A stretch of DNA of 18,693 nucleotides, from positions 1-18,693 of the forward strand of contig NZ_CALHHX010000079.1 in assembly GCF_938030685.1 (NCBI RefSeq), given 5' to 3'. This DNA is from an uncultured Campylobacter sp. Lineage in GTDB: Bacteria > Campylobacterota > Campylobacteria > Campylobacterales > Campylobacteraceae. This document shows positions 1 to 6,948 of the stretch, in pieces. Positions within the stretch are counted from its first letter, which is position 1. Each line of letters starts with the position of its first letter. A program made the translations under genes and the position numbers. The notes below the pieces were generated by a model, which ran no database searches, was not told the origin of the DNA, and saw nothing but the letters and a program-made list of their open reading frames with translations.

Positions 1-170
1 GCGTGCGCGAAGCGGAGCGGATCATGGCCGAAATATCGCACGAAATGGAGCATCTGGGCATCACGCACACGACGCTGCAGTGTGAGAGCAGCGAAAACGA
101 ATGCGCTGACGAGCTAATCTGCGAAGTGAGATCAAACGACGCGGGCGGGCATTTGGGGCATAGTCATTAA
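1..170 (+). CDS. C-terminal end of a cation diffusion facilitator (CDF) metal efflux transporter, partial
   Basis: The frame starting at base 3 is open from the window edge to the TAA at 168-170 and encodes the last 55 residues of a protein. The stretch GITHTTLQCE resembles the end of the cytoplasmic C-terminal domain of CDF/CzcD-type Zn/Cd/Co antiporters, where a His-x-Thr-(I/L)-Gln strand is typical and contributes to the metal-binding dimer interface. The tail then contains two cysteines and ends in a glycine/histidine-rich run (GGHLGHSH), which could bind metal. No membrane segment is visible because the N-terminal part lies outside the window. The family call rests on a short stretch, so a different metal-binding protein cannot be excluded. 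Confidence 0.6.
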   Translation, partial: VREAERIMAEISHEMEHLGITHTTLQCESSENECADELICEVRSNDAGGHLGHSH

Positions 171-743
171 AATTTAGATTTAAAATTCCGCTCAATTTAG
201 AATTTAAAATTTGGTTCGATTTTTAAATTTTAAATTTGCCTGCGCAGTGGAATTTCGGAATTTTGGAATTTTGAAGTTTCAAATTTTAAAATTTTGCGCT
301 CGTTATGAAATTTTAAATCCCTACGCGTGGTGGAATTTTAAAATTTCGCCCCGCGGACGCCATTTCAAAATCAGGTGCTGTACGCGCAAAATCGCAGAAT
401 TTTACGTAGCGGGTCGCCGCATCATTCAAAACAGCGCCTATACGCGTTTGTAGAATTTTAATTTGACGAGAGCAGCAGGCTAGCAAATGCAGCGAAATTT
501 ATCGAACGCACGGAGTGGTTTTAAATTTAGCCAAGCGCCTTCTATTTTAATAGCACGGAGATGACACAGCGCGCGCTACATTTTTAAATTTAGCCAGCAT
601 ACCGCGCTTCTAAATTTTAAAATTCCGTGCCGCGAATTGAGCTGTAAATAAAACCGTAAATTTAAATTACGCTCAAAATTTTGGCTAAATTTCACTCATC
701 AAATTTTCCTACCGATTTGAGCCTGTTAAAAGCAAATTTGACG
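171..743. other. Non-coding spacer very dense in RAATTY hexamers
   Basis: No credible gene is seen. An open frame at 211-453 translates to low-complexity sequence (repeated NFK, KFQ, FKI) that only reflects repeated AAATTT-type hexamers. By hand I count about 25 RAATTY hexamers between 168 and 710, often nested as AAATTTTAAAATTT or spaced by GC-rich words. The word TTTAAATTTAGCC recurs near 521 and 583. Confidence 0.7.
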
Positions 744-749
744 TATAAT
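744..749 (+). promoter_or_regulatory. -10 box (TATAAT) of the first small membrane-protein gene
   Basis: TATAAT lies exactly 30 bases upstream of the proposed GTG start at 774. The downstream paralogue (start 1956) has the same box at the same distance, and the bases between box and ribosome-binding site are mostly identical in both. No clear -35 is seen, as usual for Campylobacter sigma-70 promoters. Confidence 0.7.
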
Positions 750-773
750 CTCGCGAAATTTCAGGGAGCCAAG

Positions 774-1352
774 GTGCGCAAAAACATAAAATACCTAATT
801 TACAAGTTTCTTTTAGGCAATGTCTTTTTGGCAGTTTTTTTGATTTCATTTTACGTTGCTTCATTGCACCTCTCAAAACTTTTAAATGTTAATATAGTAG
901 ACCTTTTGAAGGGATATTTTTTATTCCCGGGCGATATTCGTCTGCCTTTTACGACGGTAATTCTTGAGTTATTTTCCTTCTATATCAGTAGCAGTTTGAG
1001 CGATTTTTATGTCAAAGGCATCGATCGTAAGCTCAATGTTATATTTTTCATCGCATTTGCTACGATAGGAATTTTAGCTCTTACCGCCATCATTCTTATC
1101 GCGACATTCGGTTTTATGATATATGGTATGGATTTGGATAAAAAATTAGTAGCGATTTTATCCGCTGCGGCATTATTCATGGGCATCTGCTCAACGGTAT
1201 ATTTATTTCGCAAAAGCGATTACGAGCTCGGTAAATTTTTGCAAATTATCAGCCGAGAAAGAAGCGGGGAGATCGATAAAAAGCTATTTCCTATCTTGCT
1301 GCTTATTATATCTGCAATTTGGTTGGGTCTTATCTTTTTTGCATCTAGATAA
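774..1352 (+). CDS. Uncharacterised integral membrane protein, paralogue A
   Basis: A 192-residue protein that I do not recognise. It has about five hydrophobic segments: roughly residues 8-33, 58-75, 89-113, 119-139 and 170-190. The start is taken at GTG 774, preceded by AGGGAG at 763-768, not at a TTG at 681 that lies upstream of the TATAAT box. It is clearly homologous along its length to the protein at 1956-2495. Shared blocks are the YK(F/L)LLG motif near the N-terminus, GID(R/C)KLN(V/F)IFFIAF in the middle, and S(D/E)Y(E/K)LG(K/A)FLQ followed by NID/EID before the last membrane segment. No catalytic motif is visible; a structural or small-molecule membrane role is possible but unproven. 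Confidence 0.8.
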   Translation: MRKNIKYLIYKFLLGNVFLAVFLISFYVASLHLSKLLNVNIVDLLKGYFLFPGDIRLPFTTVILELFSFYISSSLSDFYVKGIDRKLNVIFFIAFATIGILALTAIILIATFGFMIYGMDLDKKLVAILSAAALFMGICSTVYLFRKSDYELGKFLQIISRERSGEIDKKLFPILLLIISAIWLGLIFFASR

Positions 1353-1473
1353 AGCCAAGCGCCCAGTTTAAATTTCGTCCGTCTGCGCTAAATTTAATAG
1401 GCGTAAATCACCCGCACGGCGCGACGGAATTTTAAGCACGAAATATTTTTTATTAAAATTTAAACCTATGCAC

Positions 1474-1479
1474 TATAAT
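1474..1479 (+). promoter_or_regulatory. -10 box (TATAAT) of the 127-residue membrane protein gene
   Basis: TATAAT lies 36 bases before the ATG at 1510 and is followed by the ribosome-binding sequence AAGGA at 1493-1497. The middle gene of this cluster therefore seems to be transcribed from its own promoter. Confidence 0.6.
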
Positions 1480-1509
1480 TGCAAGAATTAAAAAGGACGG
1501 CAATCGGTT

Positions 1510-1893
1510 ATGAAAAGAGATATATTAATCGCGATTTTAGGCTTACTTTGCGCCTTTATAGATATTAATTACATAGGTTTTCTTATCGCATTAAATTTGA
1601 TGGTAGTCTTGGTTTGCGCCGCTTTTCCTTTTATGAAAAAGAACTATATATTTTTTCTACTGCTTGTCTTAAATTTAGCTTTGTATTTGAATAATATCTA
1701 CACCCCTTTTGAAAAGCCAGAGCTTTGGACTTATAGCATACCTGCGCTGGCAAATGCGACATATGTATTAGTAGCGCTAGTTTATGCTTCGGGATTTGTC
1801 GCTTTTGTCCCGCTTATGGCATATATCTGTTTTTTATATTCGCTCTGTGTCGTTACCTGCGGCATACGTGAAAAATTTCAAAGCTTACGCTAA
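1510..1893 (+). CDS. Uncharacterised small integral membrane protein
   Basis: A 127-residue, strongly hydrophobic protein with about four predicted membrane segments: near residues 4-20, 22-41, 45-62 and 80-117 (the last probably two helices). The only polar stretch is around NNIYTPFEKPELWTYSIP, which would be a loop. The start is the first ATG in frame; the AAGGA upstream sits 12 bases away, slightly long. It does not resemble the two paralogues on either side, although it sits between them in the same orientation. No motif points to a function. Confidence 0.7.
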   Translation: MKRDILIAILGLLCAFIDINYIGFLIALNLMVVLVCAAFPFMKKNYIFFLLLVLNLALYLNNIYTPFEKPELWTYSIPALANATYVLVALVYASGFVAFVPLMAYICFLYSLCVVTCGIREKFQSLR

Positions 1894-1925
1894 ATTTACG
1901 ATTAAAATTTTAAGCCGTTGTTTCG

Positions 1926-1931
1926 TATAAT
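1926..1931 (+). promoter_or_regulatory. -10 box (TATAAT) of membrane protein paralogue B
   Basis: TATAAT is 30 bases before the ATG at 1956. Aligned base by base with 742-767, the region 1924-1949 matches at 22 of 26 positions, so promoter and ribosome-binding leader were duplicated or conserved with the gene. Confidence 0.7.
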
Positions 1932-1955
1932 TTCGCAAAATTTTAAGGATTGCGT

Positions 1956-2495
1956 ATGAAAATATATTTCTACAAATTACTTCTAGGCATCTTACTGACG
2001 GGCGTATTCTCATTCTCGCTCGGCTTTACTTTATCGCACGTAGGTATCATATTGAATGCAGTTTTTGGCGTACCGCTATTGCCCTACGCTCCTTTTAAGG
2101 CCGAGCTCGCAAAAGCTATCCTAACGATAATTTCAGCATTTTATATTGCTGATAAAATTATCGACTTTCGCATTTTAGGCATCGATTGCAAGCTAAATTT
2201 TATATTTTTTATCGCCTTTTCGACGATAGGCGTGATTATCGTTTCTTTTCTGTCTTTGTTTTTAATTTTCGGCATGATCGTATGGCAGAAATCTGATACG
2301 GCATTTGCGGCGATGTGCCTATCCCTCGGATCGATTTGGACCGCCTGGCTATTTCATATCAGTGAATACAAGCTTGGGGCTTTCTTGCAAAATTGCAGCC
2401 CTAAAAGGAAATATAATATAGATAAAGTGCTAGTGTTCGTCATAATAATAGTAGCGCTGCTGATTCTTATACCGATAATAGCGAAGCTTTTGTGA
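1956..2495 (+). CDS. Uncharacterised integral membrane protein, paralogue B
   Basis: A 179-residue protein of unknown function, homologous to the protein at 774-1352. It has an N-terminal membrane segment after MKIYFYKLLLG, a central hydrophobic block beginning after GIDCKLNFIFFIAF, a further segment ending in a conserved ISEYKLGAFLQ motif, and a very hydrophobic C-terminal helix. ATG 1956 is preferred over a TTG six bases upstream because AAGGA (1945-1949) stands six bases from the ATG and abuts the TTG. The gene ends three bases before the convergent ribD stop. Confidence 0.8.
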   Translation: MKIYFYKLLLGILLTGVFSFSLGFTLSHVGIILNAVFGVPLLPYAPFKAELAKAILTIISAFYIADKIIDFRILGIDCKLNFIFFIAFSTIGVIIVSFLSLFLIFGMIVWQKSDTAFAAMCLSLGSIWTAWLFHISEYKLGAFLQNCSPKRKYNIDKVLVFVIIIVALLILIPIIAKLL

Positions 2496-2498
2496 TTT

Positions 2499-3656
2499 TT
2501 ATTTTAAAATTTTAAACCAGCCGTAGAATTCGTTCGCTTCTAGGTGCGGATCGCCTGCGCTAGAGATAAAAAGCGGCCGTAGCGCGGCATTTGCTCTGAA
2601 ATTTCCCGCGTCTCTCATCTGCGCGCTGTAAAAAATAAGCGCGTGGCTCGCAAACTGCGCAAACTCGTCAAACGAACTCACCCCCGCCTCTATCATCGTG
2701 ATTTTTGCGTCCGCAGGCAGCGAGCGCGAGACCTCCACCTTACGAGCCGCGACGCCGAAAAGCGGAATGCTCGCATCAAAATCTGAAAACGCGCAGCGCG
2801 AGTATATCCACACATTGGGCGCGCGCAGCTTTAGATTTTGCGGCGCGGCACGCACGTCTAGCGCCAGCATATCAGCATTGCCCACCAAAGCGCTAATTTC
2901 ATCAAATTTAGCCGCACGCACGTCCAGCGTCGGTCTGTCGGCGCGCACGGTCTGCCCACCCACGCCTACGTAGTCGCACACGCTGCGCAGCTCGTGCACG
3001 AACGCGCGCTGCTTCTCGCTGCCGATCCGCCCATGCACCGCGCCGTTTAGCGCGGCGTTGATTTTGATGAAGCAAAAGCCGCTCTCGCGCGCCAGATAAA
3101 ACGGCTCCGCAAGCTCCGCCGCCGCGGCAGAGCAAACGTCAAATTTCACCTCTATGCCCCCACGGCGTAAAATTTCCGCACCGCCCGCAGCCTGCGCGTT
3201 CGTATCGCGCGCGCCGATTACCACGCGCGATAGCCCGAGCTGTGCCAAAAGCTCGGCGCAAGACGGGGTCTTGCCGCGGTGCGCGCAAGGCTCGAGCGTG
3301 ACGTAGGCGCAAGCGCCGCGCAAAAGCCCGCCGTGGCGGTTTAAGATGAAATCGTAAGTGAAGCTCGGCTGCAAGAGCGCGCTTTTTAGGGCTTTTGTGT
3401 TTTGAAATTTAACGCCGAATTTGCGGGCGTATTCGCAAGCGAAATCCTGTGCGAAATTTGCGTCCAGATCGCATAGCACGGCGAAAACGGCGTTTGCCTC
3501 GGCATGCAAAAAGCCCGCCTTTTTATGCGCGCCTATGCCAAGAACCCTGCCGCTCTTATCCAGAAGCACGCAGCCCACGGCGGGGTTGGGTAACGCCAGA
3601 GCCTGATAGCGCCACGCAGCCCGCAGCGCCAAATCCATGTAAAATTCGTCGTTCAT
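2499..3656 (-). CDS. ribD: Riboflavin biosynthesis bifunctional deaminase/reductase RibD
   Basis: 385 residues. RibD carries out two early riboflavin steps in the cytosol: deamination of the pyrimidine intermediate made by GTP cyclohydrolase II, then NADPH-dependent reduction of its ribosyl side chain. The N-terminal deaminase domain (about residues 1-150) shows PNPAVGCV, the catalytic HAE (H51, E53) and the zinc cysteines in PCAHRGKTPSC (C124, C133). The C-terminal reductase domain (about 190-385) begins with FIKINAALNGAVHGRIG and has the RADRPTLDVR block. Between HAE and the cysteine motif there are about 40 extra residues compared with well-known RibD proteins; I believe campylobacterial RibD shares this. 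The gene stands alone, convergent with the preceding gene. The start ATG at 3656 has GGA a few bases upstream. No FMN riboswitch is recognisable. Confidence 0.93.
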   Translation of the reverse strand: MNDEFYMDLALRAAWRYQALALPNPAVGCVLLDKSGRVLGIGAHKKAGFLHAEANAVFAVLCDLDANFAQDFACEYARKFGVKFQNTKALKSALLQPSFTYDFILNRHGGLLRGACAYVTLEPCAHRGKTPSCAELLAQLGLSRVVIGARDTNAQAAGGAEILRRGGIEVKFDVCSAAAAELAEPFYLARESGFCFIKINAALNGAVHGRIGSEKQRAFVHELRSVCDYVGVGGQTVRADRPTLDVRAAKFDEISALVGNADMLALDVRAAPQNLKLRAPNVWIYSRCAFSDFDASIPLFGVAARKVEVSRSLPADAKITMIEAGVSSFDEFAQFASHALIFYSAQMRDAGNFRANAALRPLFISSAGDPHLEANEFYGWFKILK

Positions 3657-4153
3657 ACAAAATCCAAAATTTAAATTGTCCCGCTCCGCCGCGATCGCTT
3701 AGCAAAATTACGGCAGAGCGGAGAACTCGCCTACTCCCATCAAATCGCGCCTCGGGCGCAAACCGACTCGCCCACTTGCGCTCTTCCTTGCTGTACCGGA
3801 TAGCGCCGACTCGCACTTAGCCCACTTGCAAGAGCCAAGCTTGCTTTAAACGCCAAATTTATCGGAGCTTACAAGTCGCGCGCCGTATGTGTCTGAGAGA
3901 AATTCCGCGCGGAAGCGAAACTGCGAAATCTTACCACAGGTTTTAGAATTTTATCCTAAATCGCAAATTTTGCGGCATCCGTTTCGCGCGCGAACGGCAC
4001 AAAATTTTACGCTTATCGTGCAAAAGAGCGTCTGCCGATAGCGTGGAGAAGCCGGCTTTGCGAAGTAAAATTTTAATAGGCGCCATGGCAGAACCGCAAT
4101 CGAGCGTGAATATGCAGTCCCGAAAGACACGGCTTAATTTCAGCTCAAATTCA
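3657..4153. other. Non-coding spacer between ribD and the poly-G gene
   Basis: No recognisable gene. Open frames here (for example 3449-3820 and 3556-3816) overlap ribD in other frames and give arginine-rich, non-protein-like sequence. Two adjacent inverted repeats are visible: CGCAAATTTTGCG at 3962-3974, and 3979-3997 (CCGTT and CGCG pairing with CGCG and AACGG across a one-base bulge). A short ORF opens at ATG 4085 and runs into the G tract. Confidence 0.55.
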
Positions 4154-4162
4154 GGGGGGGGG
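4154..4162 (+). repeat. Poly-G tract, nine G
   Basis: Nine consecutive G residues directly abut the putative -10 box TAGAAT (4163-4168) and lie 33 bases before the start codon at 4195. G tracts of about this length are the classic slipped-strand phase-variation elements of Campylobacter. It is the only homopolymeric G run of this length in the window. See findings for two models of what it could switch. Confidence 0.8.
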
Positions 4163-4168
4163 TAGAAT
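4163..4168 (+). promoter_or_regulatory. Putative -10 box (TAGAAT) next to the poly-G tract
   Basis: TAGAAT lies 32 bases before ATG 4195, the spacing seen at other promoters in this window (30-35 bases). The position immediately upstream is filled by the G tract, so tract length would set the distance to any upstream promoter contacts. Confidence 0.5.
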
Positions 4169-4194
4169 TACGTAATTTTTTTCAAAGGATTAAA

Positions 4195-4449
4195 ATGTCT
4201 GAACAACCGACCGTTCAATCCCAATCAAACGTGCTTGGGATACTCTCCATAGTCTTTGCGATTTTAGGGATATTTTTTCTAGGGATCGTCTTTGTTCCGC
4301 TTGCGTTTTTGTGCGCGATCGCCGCGACCTATCAAGCCGTCAAAAAGCAAGCCTCGCTCGTAATAGCGATATTAGCGTGGATCCTTACGATCGTAGGGCT
4401 CATGACGTCGCCCGTACTGCTAGCTACGATCGGCATCTCCGCTTCATAG
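4195..4449 (+). CDS. Small hydrophobic membrane protein (DUF4190-like)
   Basis: 84 residues. A polar N-terminus (MSEQPTVQSQSN) is followed by two or three membrane segments, about residues 14-33, 34-47 and 54-80. The pattern of a short polar head, a 'GILSIVFAILGIF' helix and a 'SLVIAILAWILTIVG' helix resembles small DUF4190-type proteins, whose function is unknown; this is a weak resemblance. AAAGGA at 4184-4189 stands five bases before the ATG, an excellent ribosome-binding site. The upstream G9 tract suggests variable expression or a variable N-terminus. Confidence 0.7.
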   Translation: MSEQPTVQSQSNVLGILSIVFAILGIFFLGIVFVPLAFLCAIAATYQAVKKQASLVIAILAWILTIVGLMTSPVLLATIGISAS

Positions 4450-4546
4450 TCGCAAACATCCGCGCCGCTTGGCCGGCAATCGAAATTTCGCTAAGCGGCG
4501 CGCAAACCTCTGCTCGCAGAGTTTTAAAACGTAAATTTATGGGCGG

Positions 4547-4590
4547 AATTTCGCCTTAAAATTCTACAGACAAAATTTTAAGGCGAAATT
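4547..4590. repeat. Perfect 17-bp inverted repeat (stem-loop)
   Basis: AATTTCGCCTTAAAATT (4547-4563) and its exact reverse complement (4574-4590) flank a 10-base loop. It lies about 100 bases behind the gene ending at 4449. It lacks a T run on either side, so it is not a typical intrinsic terminator. Both arms contain the 11-mer AAGGCGAAATT that recurs elsewhere in the window. Confidence 0.75.
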
Positions 4591-4680
4591 TGGCACAGGA
4601 ATTTTGTATCAAAAATTTAAGGGCGGAATTTCAACGTGGAATTTTGCCGCGCCGAAACAGCGCGTAAATTTTAAATTTAG

Positions 4681-4920
4681 CCGCTTTCGAGCGCGACGTA
4701 AAATTCTAAAGCAACGCGCAAGCGTCACGCAAAACTTATCTTTTAGCGGCGCGGTGTGAAATTCCAAAACGGCACGCGCGGCATGTGAATTAAAATTTAC
4801 GCAGCAGAAATCGCCGCGAAGCTTGCTTTTTAGCGGTACGATCCGAAATTTCAAAGCGCCGCCTAGCGGCATAAAAAATTACCTTTTATCGGCGTAAGAT
4901 AAAATTGCAAAACAGGCGAG
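4681..4920. repeat. Four imperfect copies of a ~40-base repeat
   Basis: The copies are anchored on AAATTC/AAATTT/AAATTG at 4701, 4759, 4846 and 4902. Copies two to four share CTTTTAGCGG or a close variant about 20 bases before the hexamer and CAAA just after it. The spacing is uneven (58, 87 and 56 bases), so this is a degraded cluster and not a clean tandem array. Confidence 0.5.
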
Positions 4921-5477
4921 CGGCGCCGGAAATTTAAAATTTTGCGCCGAGCGCCGCGAGAGATCAAAAGCGACCGACAGCGGCAAATTTTTAAAAAATC
5001 CAAAATTTAACATGCTCGCGTGCCCATGCGACGCAACAAGGCGGTGCTGCGGGCATGTCTGCGCGAAAGGCTCATATTTATCGAATTTCACTCCGCCCGT
5101 AGCCGCACATTCGTACCGATGCCGACAATCGCAAACCTAAGCCGCAAAAAGCTTAGCGAAACGGCGTTTCGCCGCGGTACGCATGCGATCAATTGCAACG
5201 CGAAAATGCTTTCGTGCGATACGATCAAGCTCAATGCGAAAGACTTGCGCGCAGCATGTGTTTTTTGAAAGCCACACCGAATATCGCGCGCTAAATTAAA
5301 AAGCGAGGCGAGATGCTGCGAGCCGTGCATCGCTCGCGATAGACGCAATACTTAAAAGCGCACAAAAAGCAAGGCAAATCCAAATTAGCCTCGCCGCTTT
5401 AGCTTGAAATTTAAGTCTACGCTTCTCAAACACCACACCCCAAAGCCCTACGTGCAAAATTTTAAAAATCTCCGCCG

Positions 5478-5897
5478 CTACCACTGCACGTAGGTTCGCG
5501 CCTTTTTGATCTCATCGAGCCGTACGCTTACCTCGCCGCCGTCCGTGCGCAGTCTAAGCACGCCGCCTTCGCAGCCAAGCACCTCGCCGCTTAGCTTCTG
5601 CCCGTCCGTGCGGCTTAGACGCACCAGCTCGCCCACGGAGTTTGCGAAATGCTGCGACTTGCCTAGCTTGCGCTCAATCCCGGGCGAGCCGACCTCCAGC
5701 GTCCACTCGCCCTCAAGCGGCGGCTCCACGTCGAAAATCGGCGAAAGCAGCCGCGATAGCCGCTCGCAGTCGTCTAGACCCACGCCGCCCGCTTTCGTGA
5801 TACTGATGCGATAGATCGTTCTGCCGTTTTCACTCACCGTCTCCACGTCGTAAAGCTGCACGCCGCACTCGCGCGCTAAAGCCTCTAAATCAACCAT
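5478..5897 (-). CDS. rimP: Ribosome maturation factor RimP
   Basis: 139 residues, near the short end of the family. RimP binds the 30S subunit during assembly and helps S12 and neighbouring proteins load. The N-terminal alpha/beta domain shows the family pattern: an L-x-x-LA-x-xCG-x-xLYDVE strand, then RISITKAGGVGLDDCERLSRLLSPIFD. The signature EVGSPGIERKL follows (family: SPG(L/I)(D/E)R-L). The C-terminal Sm-like domain covers roughly residues 85-139. The start overlaps the rbfA stop by eight bases, indicating translational coupling with rbfA, as in related genomes. Confidence 0.93.
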   Translation of the reverse strand: MVDLEALARECGVQLYDVETVSENGRTIYRISITKAGGVGLDDCERLSRLLSPIFDVEPPLEGEWTLEVGSPGIERKLGKSQHFANSVGELVRLSRTDGQKLSGEVLGCEGGVLRLRTDGGEVSVRLDEIKKARTYVQW

Positions 5898-6255
5898 TTT
5901 TGCGCAGCTCCTCCTCTATTTTGTCAAAAAGATCGTCCATTTTGTTTTGATACTCCAAGCGGTCGTCAAATTTGAAGTGAAACGCGGGGCAGCGGTACCA
6001 GCCCTCCGCCTCGGCGCAGAAGTTTTGCAAATATCTCGCCACGCGACCGAGCTTTTCGAGCACGAATTCCTGCTCACGCTCGTCGAAGGCGTTTTTATCC
6101 AGATACACAAACGCGTCGTAGCGCCCGCGCTTGCACTCCACGTCGGTGACGCACAGCCCGCGCAAAAGCTCGTCCTCAAGGCTCGCGAGCGCTTCGGGGA
6201 TGAGCTGCTTTAGCACGCTTTGCGTGCGAAGTCTTCTAAGTTCGGTCGGATTCAT
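5890..6255 (-). CDS. rbfA: 30S ribosome-binding factor RbfA
   Basis: 121 residues. RbfA is a small KH-fold protein that binds immature 30S subunits and assists 16S rRNA 5'-end maturation. Visible features are the R-x-x-R-x-x-SVLKQLIPEAL N-terminus, the LCVTDVECKRGRYDAFVYLD strand block (family: VTVT-V-V--D---A-VYV) and the C-terminal P-x-x-F-F-DD-LEYQNKMDDL helix. ATG 6255 follows GAGGT five bases upstream. In related genomes rbfA directly follows infB; here 1.16 kb of spacer intervenes and a separate promoter is present. Confidence 0.92.
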   Translation of the reverse strand: MNPTELRRLRTQSVLKQLIPEALASLEDELLRGLCVTDVECKRGRYDAFVYLDKNAFDEREQEFVLEKLGRVARYLQNFCAEAEGWYRCPAFHFKFDDRLEYQNKMDDLFDKIEEELRKNG

Positions 6256-6284
6256 CTTTACCTCGCTATCTTAAATCGCCGCAG

Positions 6285-6290
6285 ATTATA
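6285..6290 (-). promoter_or_regulatory. -10 box (TATAAT) of rbfA-rimP
   Basis: On the minus strand TATAAT ends 29 bases before the rbfA ATG at 6255. This is the same layout as at the other promoters in the window and suggests that rbfA-rimP is transcribed independently of infB. Confidence 0.65.
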
Positions 6291-6317
6291 CGGCGATGGA
6301 ATTTTATTTTACGTCTT

Positions 6318-6470
6318 GCGATGACGGAATTTTATTGCTTTGTCGCAGCGGAGCGTCCGTCTTGCGGCGACACAGAATTTTATTTCGCGTCCATCCTATG
6401 GCGATGCGGAATTCTATCTCGCTTCGGCGCGGCGGCAACGCAGAATTTTATCTCGCTTCGGCATGACGAA
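6318..6470. repeat. Degenerate tandem repeat, period about 34 bases
   Basis: Copies begin near 6318, 6364, 6401 and 6432, each with GCGRYG-like bases, then GAATTT/GAATTC and a TAT(T/C)TCGC tail; a more eroded unit follows near 6464. The last two full copies share an exact 14-mer, TATCTCGCTTCGGC, at 6415-6428 and 6449-6462, exactly 34 bases apart. Confidence 0.6.
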
Positions 6471-6826
6471 ATATCCGCCCTGCGGCGACGCGGTCTGTTT
6501 AAATTTGACGCGGCGCGCGTCGCGCCGGAGCGTCCATTTAAATTCTAAGCGGTTTGCTGCGCGCTGGTATTGCAAACGGCGCCGCACTTTTTAGAATTTC
6601 GCTCTTAAATTTTAAAAGGCACAAGCCCTGCTTTAAAATTTTACTTTTAAATTTTAGCCCGTACTTTGCGTTTAAATTTAAAACGCAGATCGCGCAAGAA
6701 TTTTGCGGCTCGCGTACGGAAGCTCGTCGCGTAATTGCATGGCTACCGCAGAAATACTACCGCGCCAAGACGCGGTGCTATTCCGCGCCGTGCTCTGCTC
6801 GCCACGGTGCTATATTGCTGCCGCAC

Positions 6827-6948
6827 TGCCCGTCTTGGCGCCGCAATAATACGGCGCGCGGCGGCACCCTCTTTGCGCTACGCTCGCTTACTGCGTCGCT
6901 ATTTACGATATCCATTGCCGTCTTTTGGCGGCGCCGCAATGACACCGC
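6827..6948. repeat. Direct repeat pair with GGCGCCGCAAT core
   Basis: Units at 6827-6856 and 6916-6948 both read TGCC, then GTCTT, then GGCGCCGCAAT(A/G)A, then a (A/C)CGGCG/CACCGC tail. Surrounding bases from 6720 on hold further CGCGGTGCTAT-type echoes. Confidence 0.45.

Larger units (their letters stand above)
4450..5477. other. About 1 kb non-coding spacer with short repeats and RAATTY clusters
   Basis: I see no gene. Open frames on both strands (for example 4609-4872 minus, 5088-5348 minus) give low-complexity products. By hand count about 23 RAATTY hexamers are present, 21 of them before 5090. The first part holds a strong inverted repeat (4547-4590) and four imperfect copies of a repeat around 4680-4920. 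The last 350 bases are free of the hexamer except near 5407 and 5456 and show nothing I can name. Confidence 0.65.

Noticed and set aside
681..773. Upstream TTG start for the first membrane protein
   Set aside because: It would lie upstream of the TATAAT box, has no ribosome-binding site, and the paralogue aligns with the GTG at 774.
3449..3820. Open frames of 123 (plus) and 86 (minus) codons across the ribD start
   Set aside because: They overlap ribD in other frames and have no protein-like features.
3657..4000. FMN riboswitch upstream of ribD
   Set aside because: The conserved core words of the RFN element are not found in the required order on the minus strand.
4609..4872. 87-codon minus-strand frame with repeated L-K-F and P-L-K-x-K words
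   Set aside because: The repetition mirrors DNA repeats and the start has no ribosome-binding site; treated as non-coding.
6318..6470. Possible CRISPR array because of the 34-base period
   Set aside because: Copies are degenerate, contiguous, and without unique spacers of even length; no cas gene is present.
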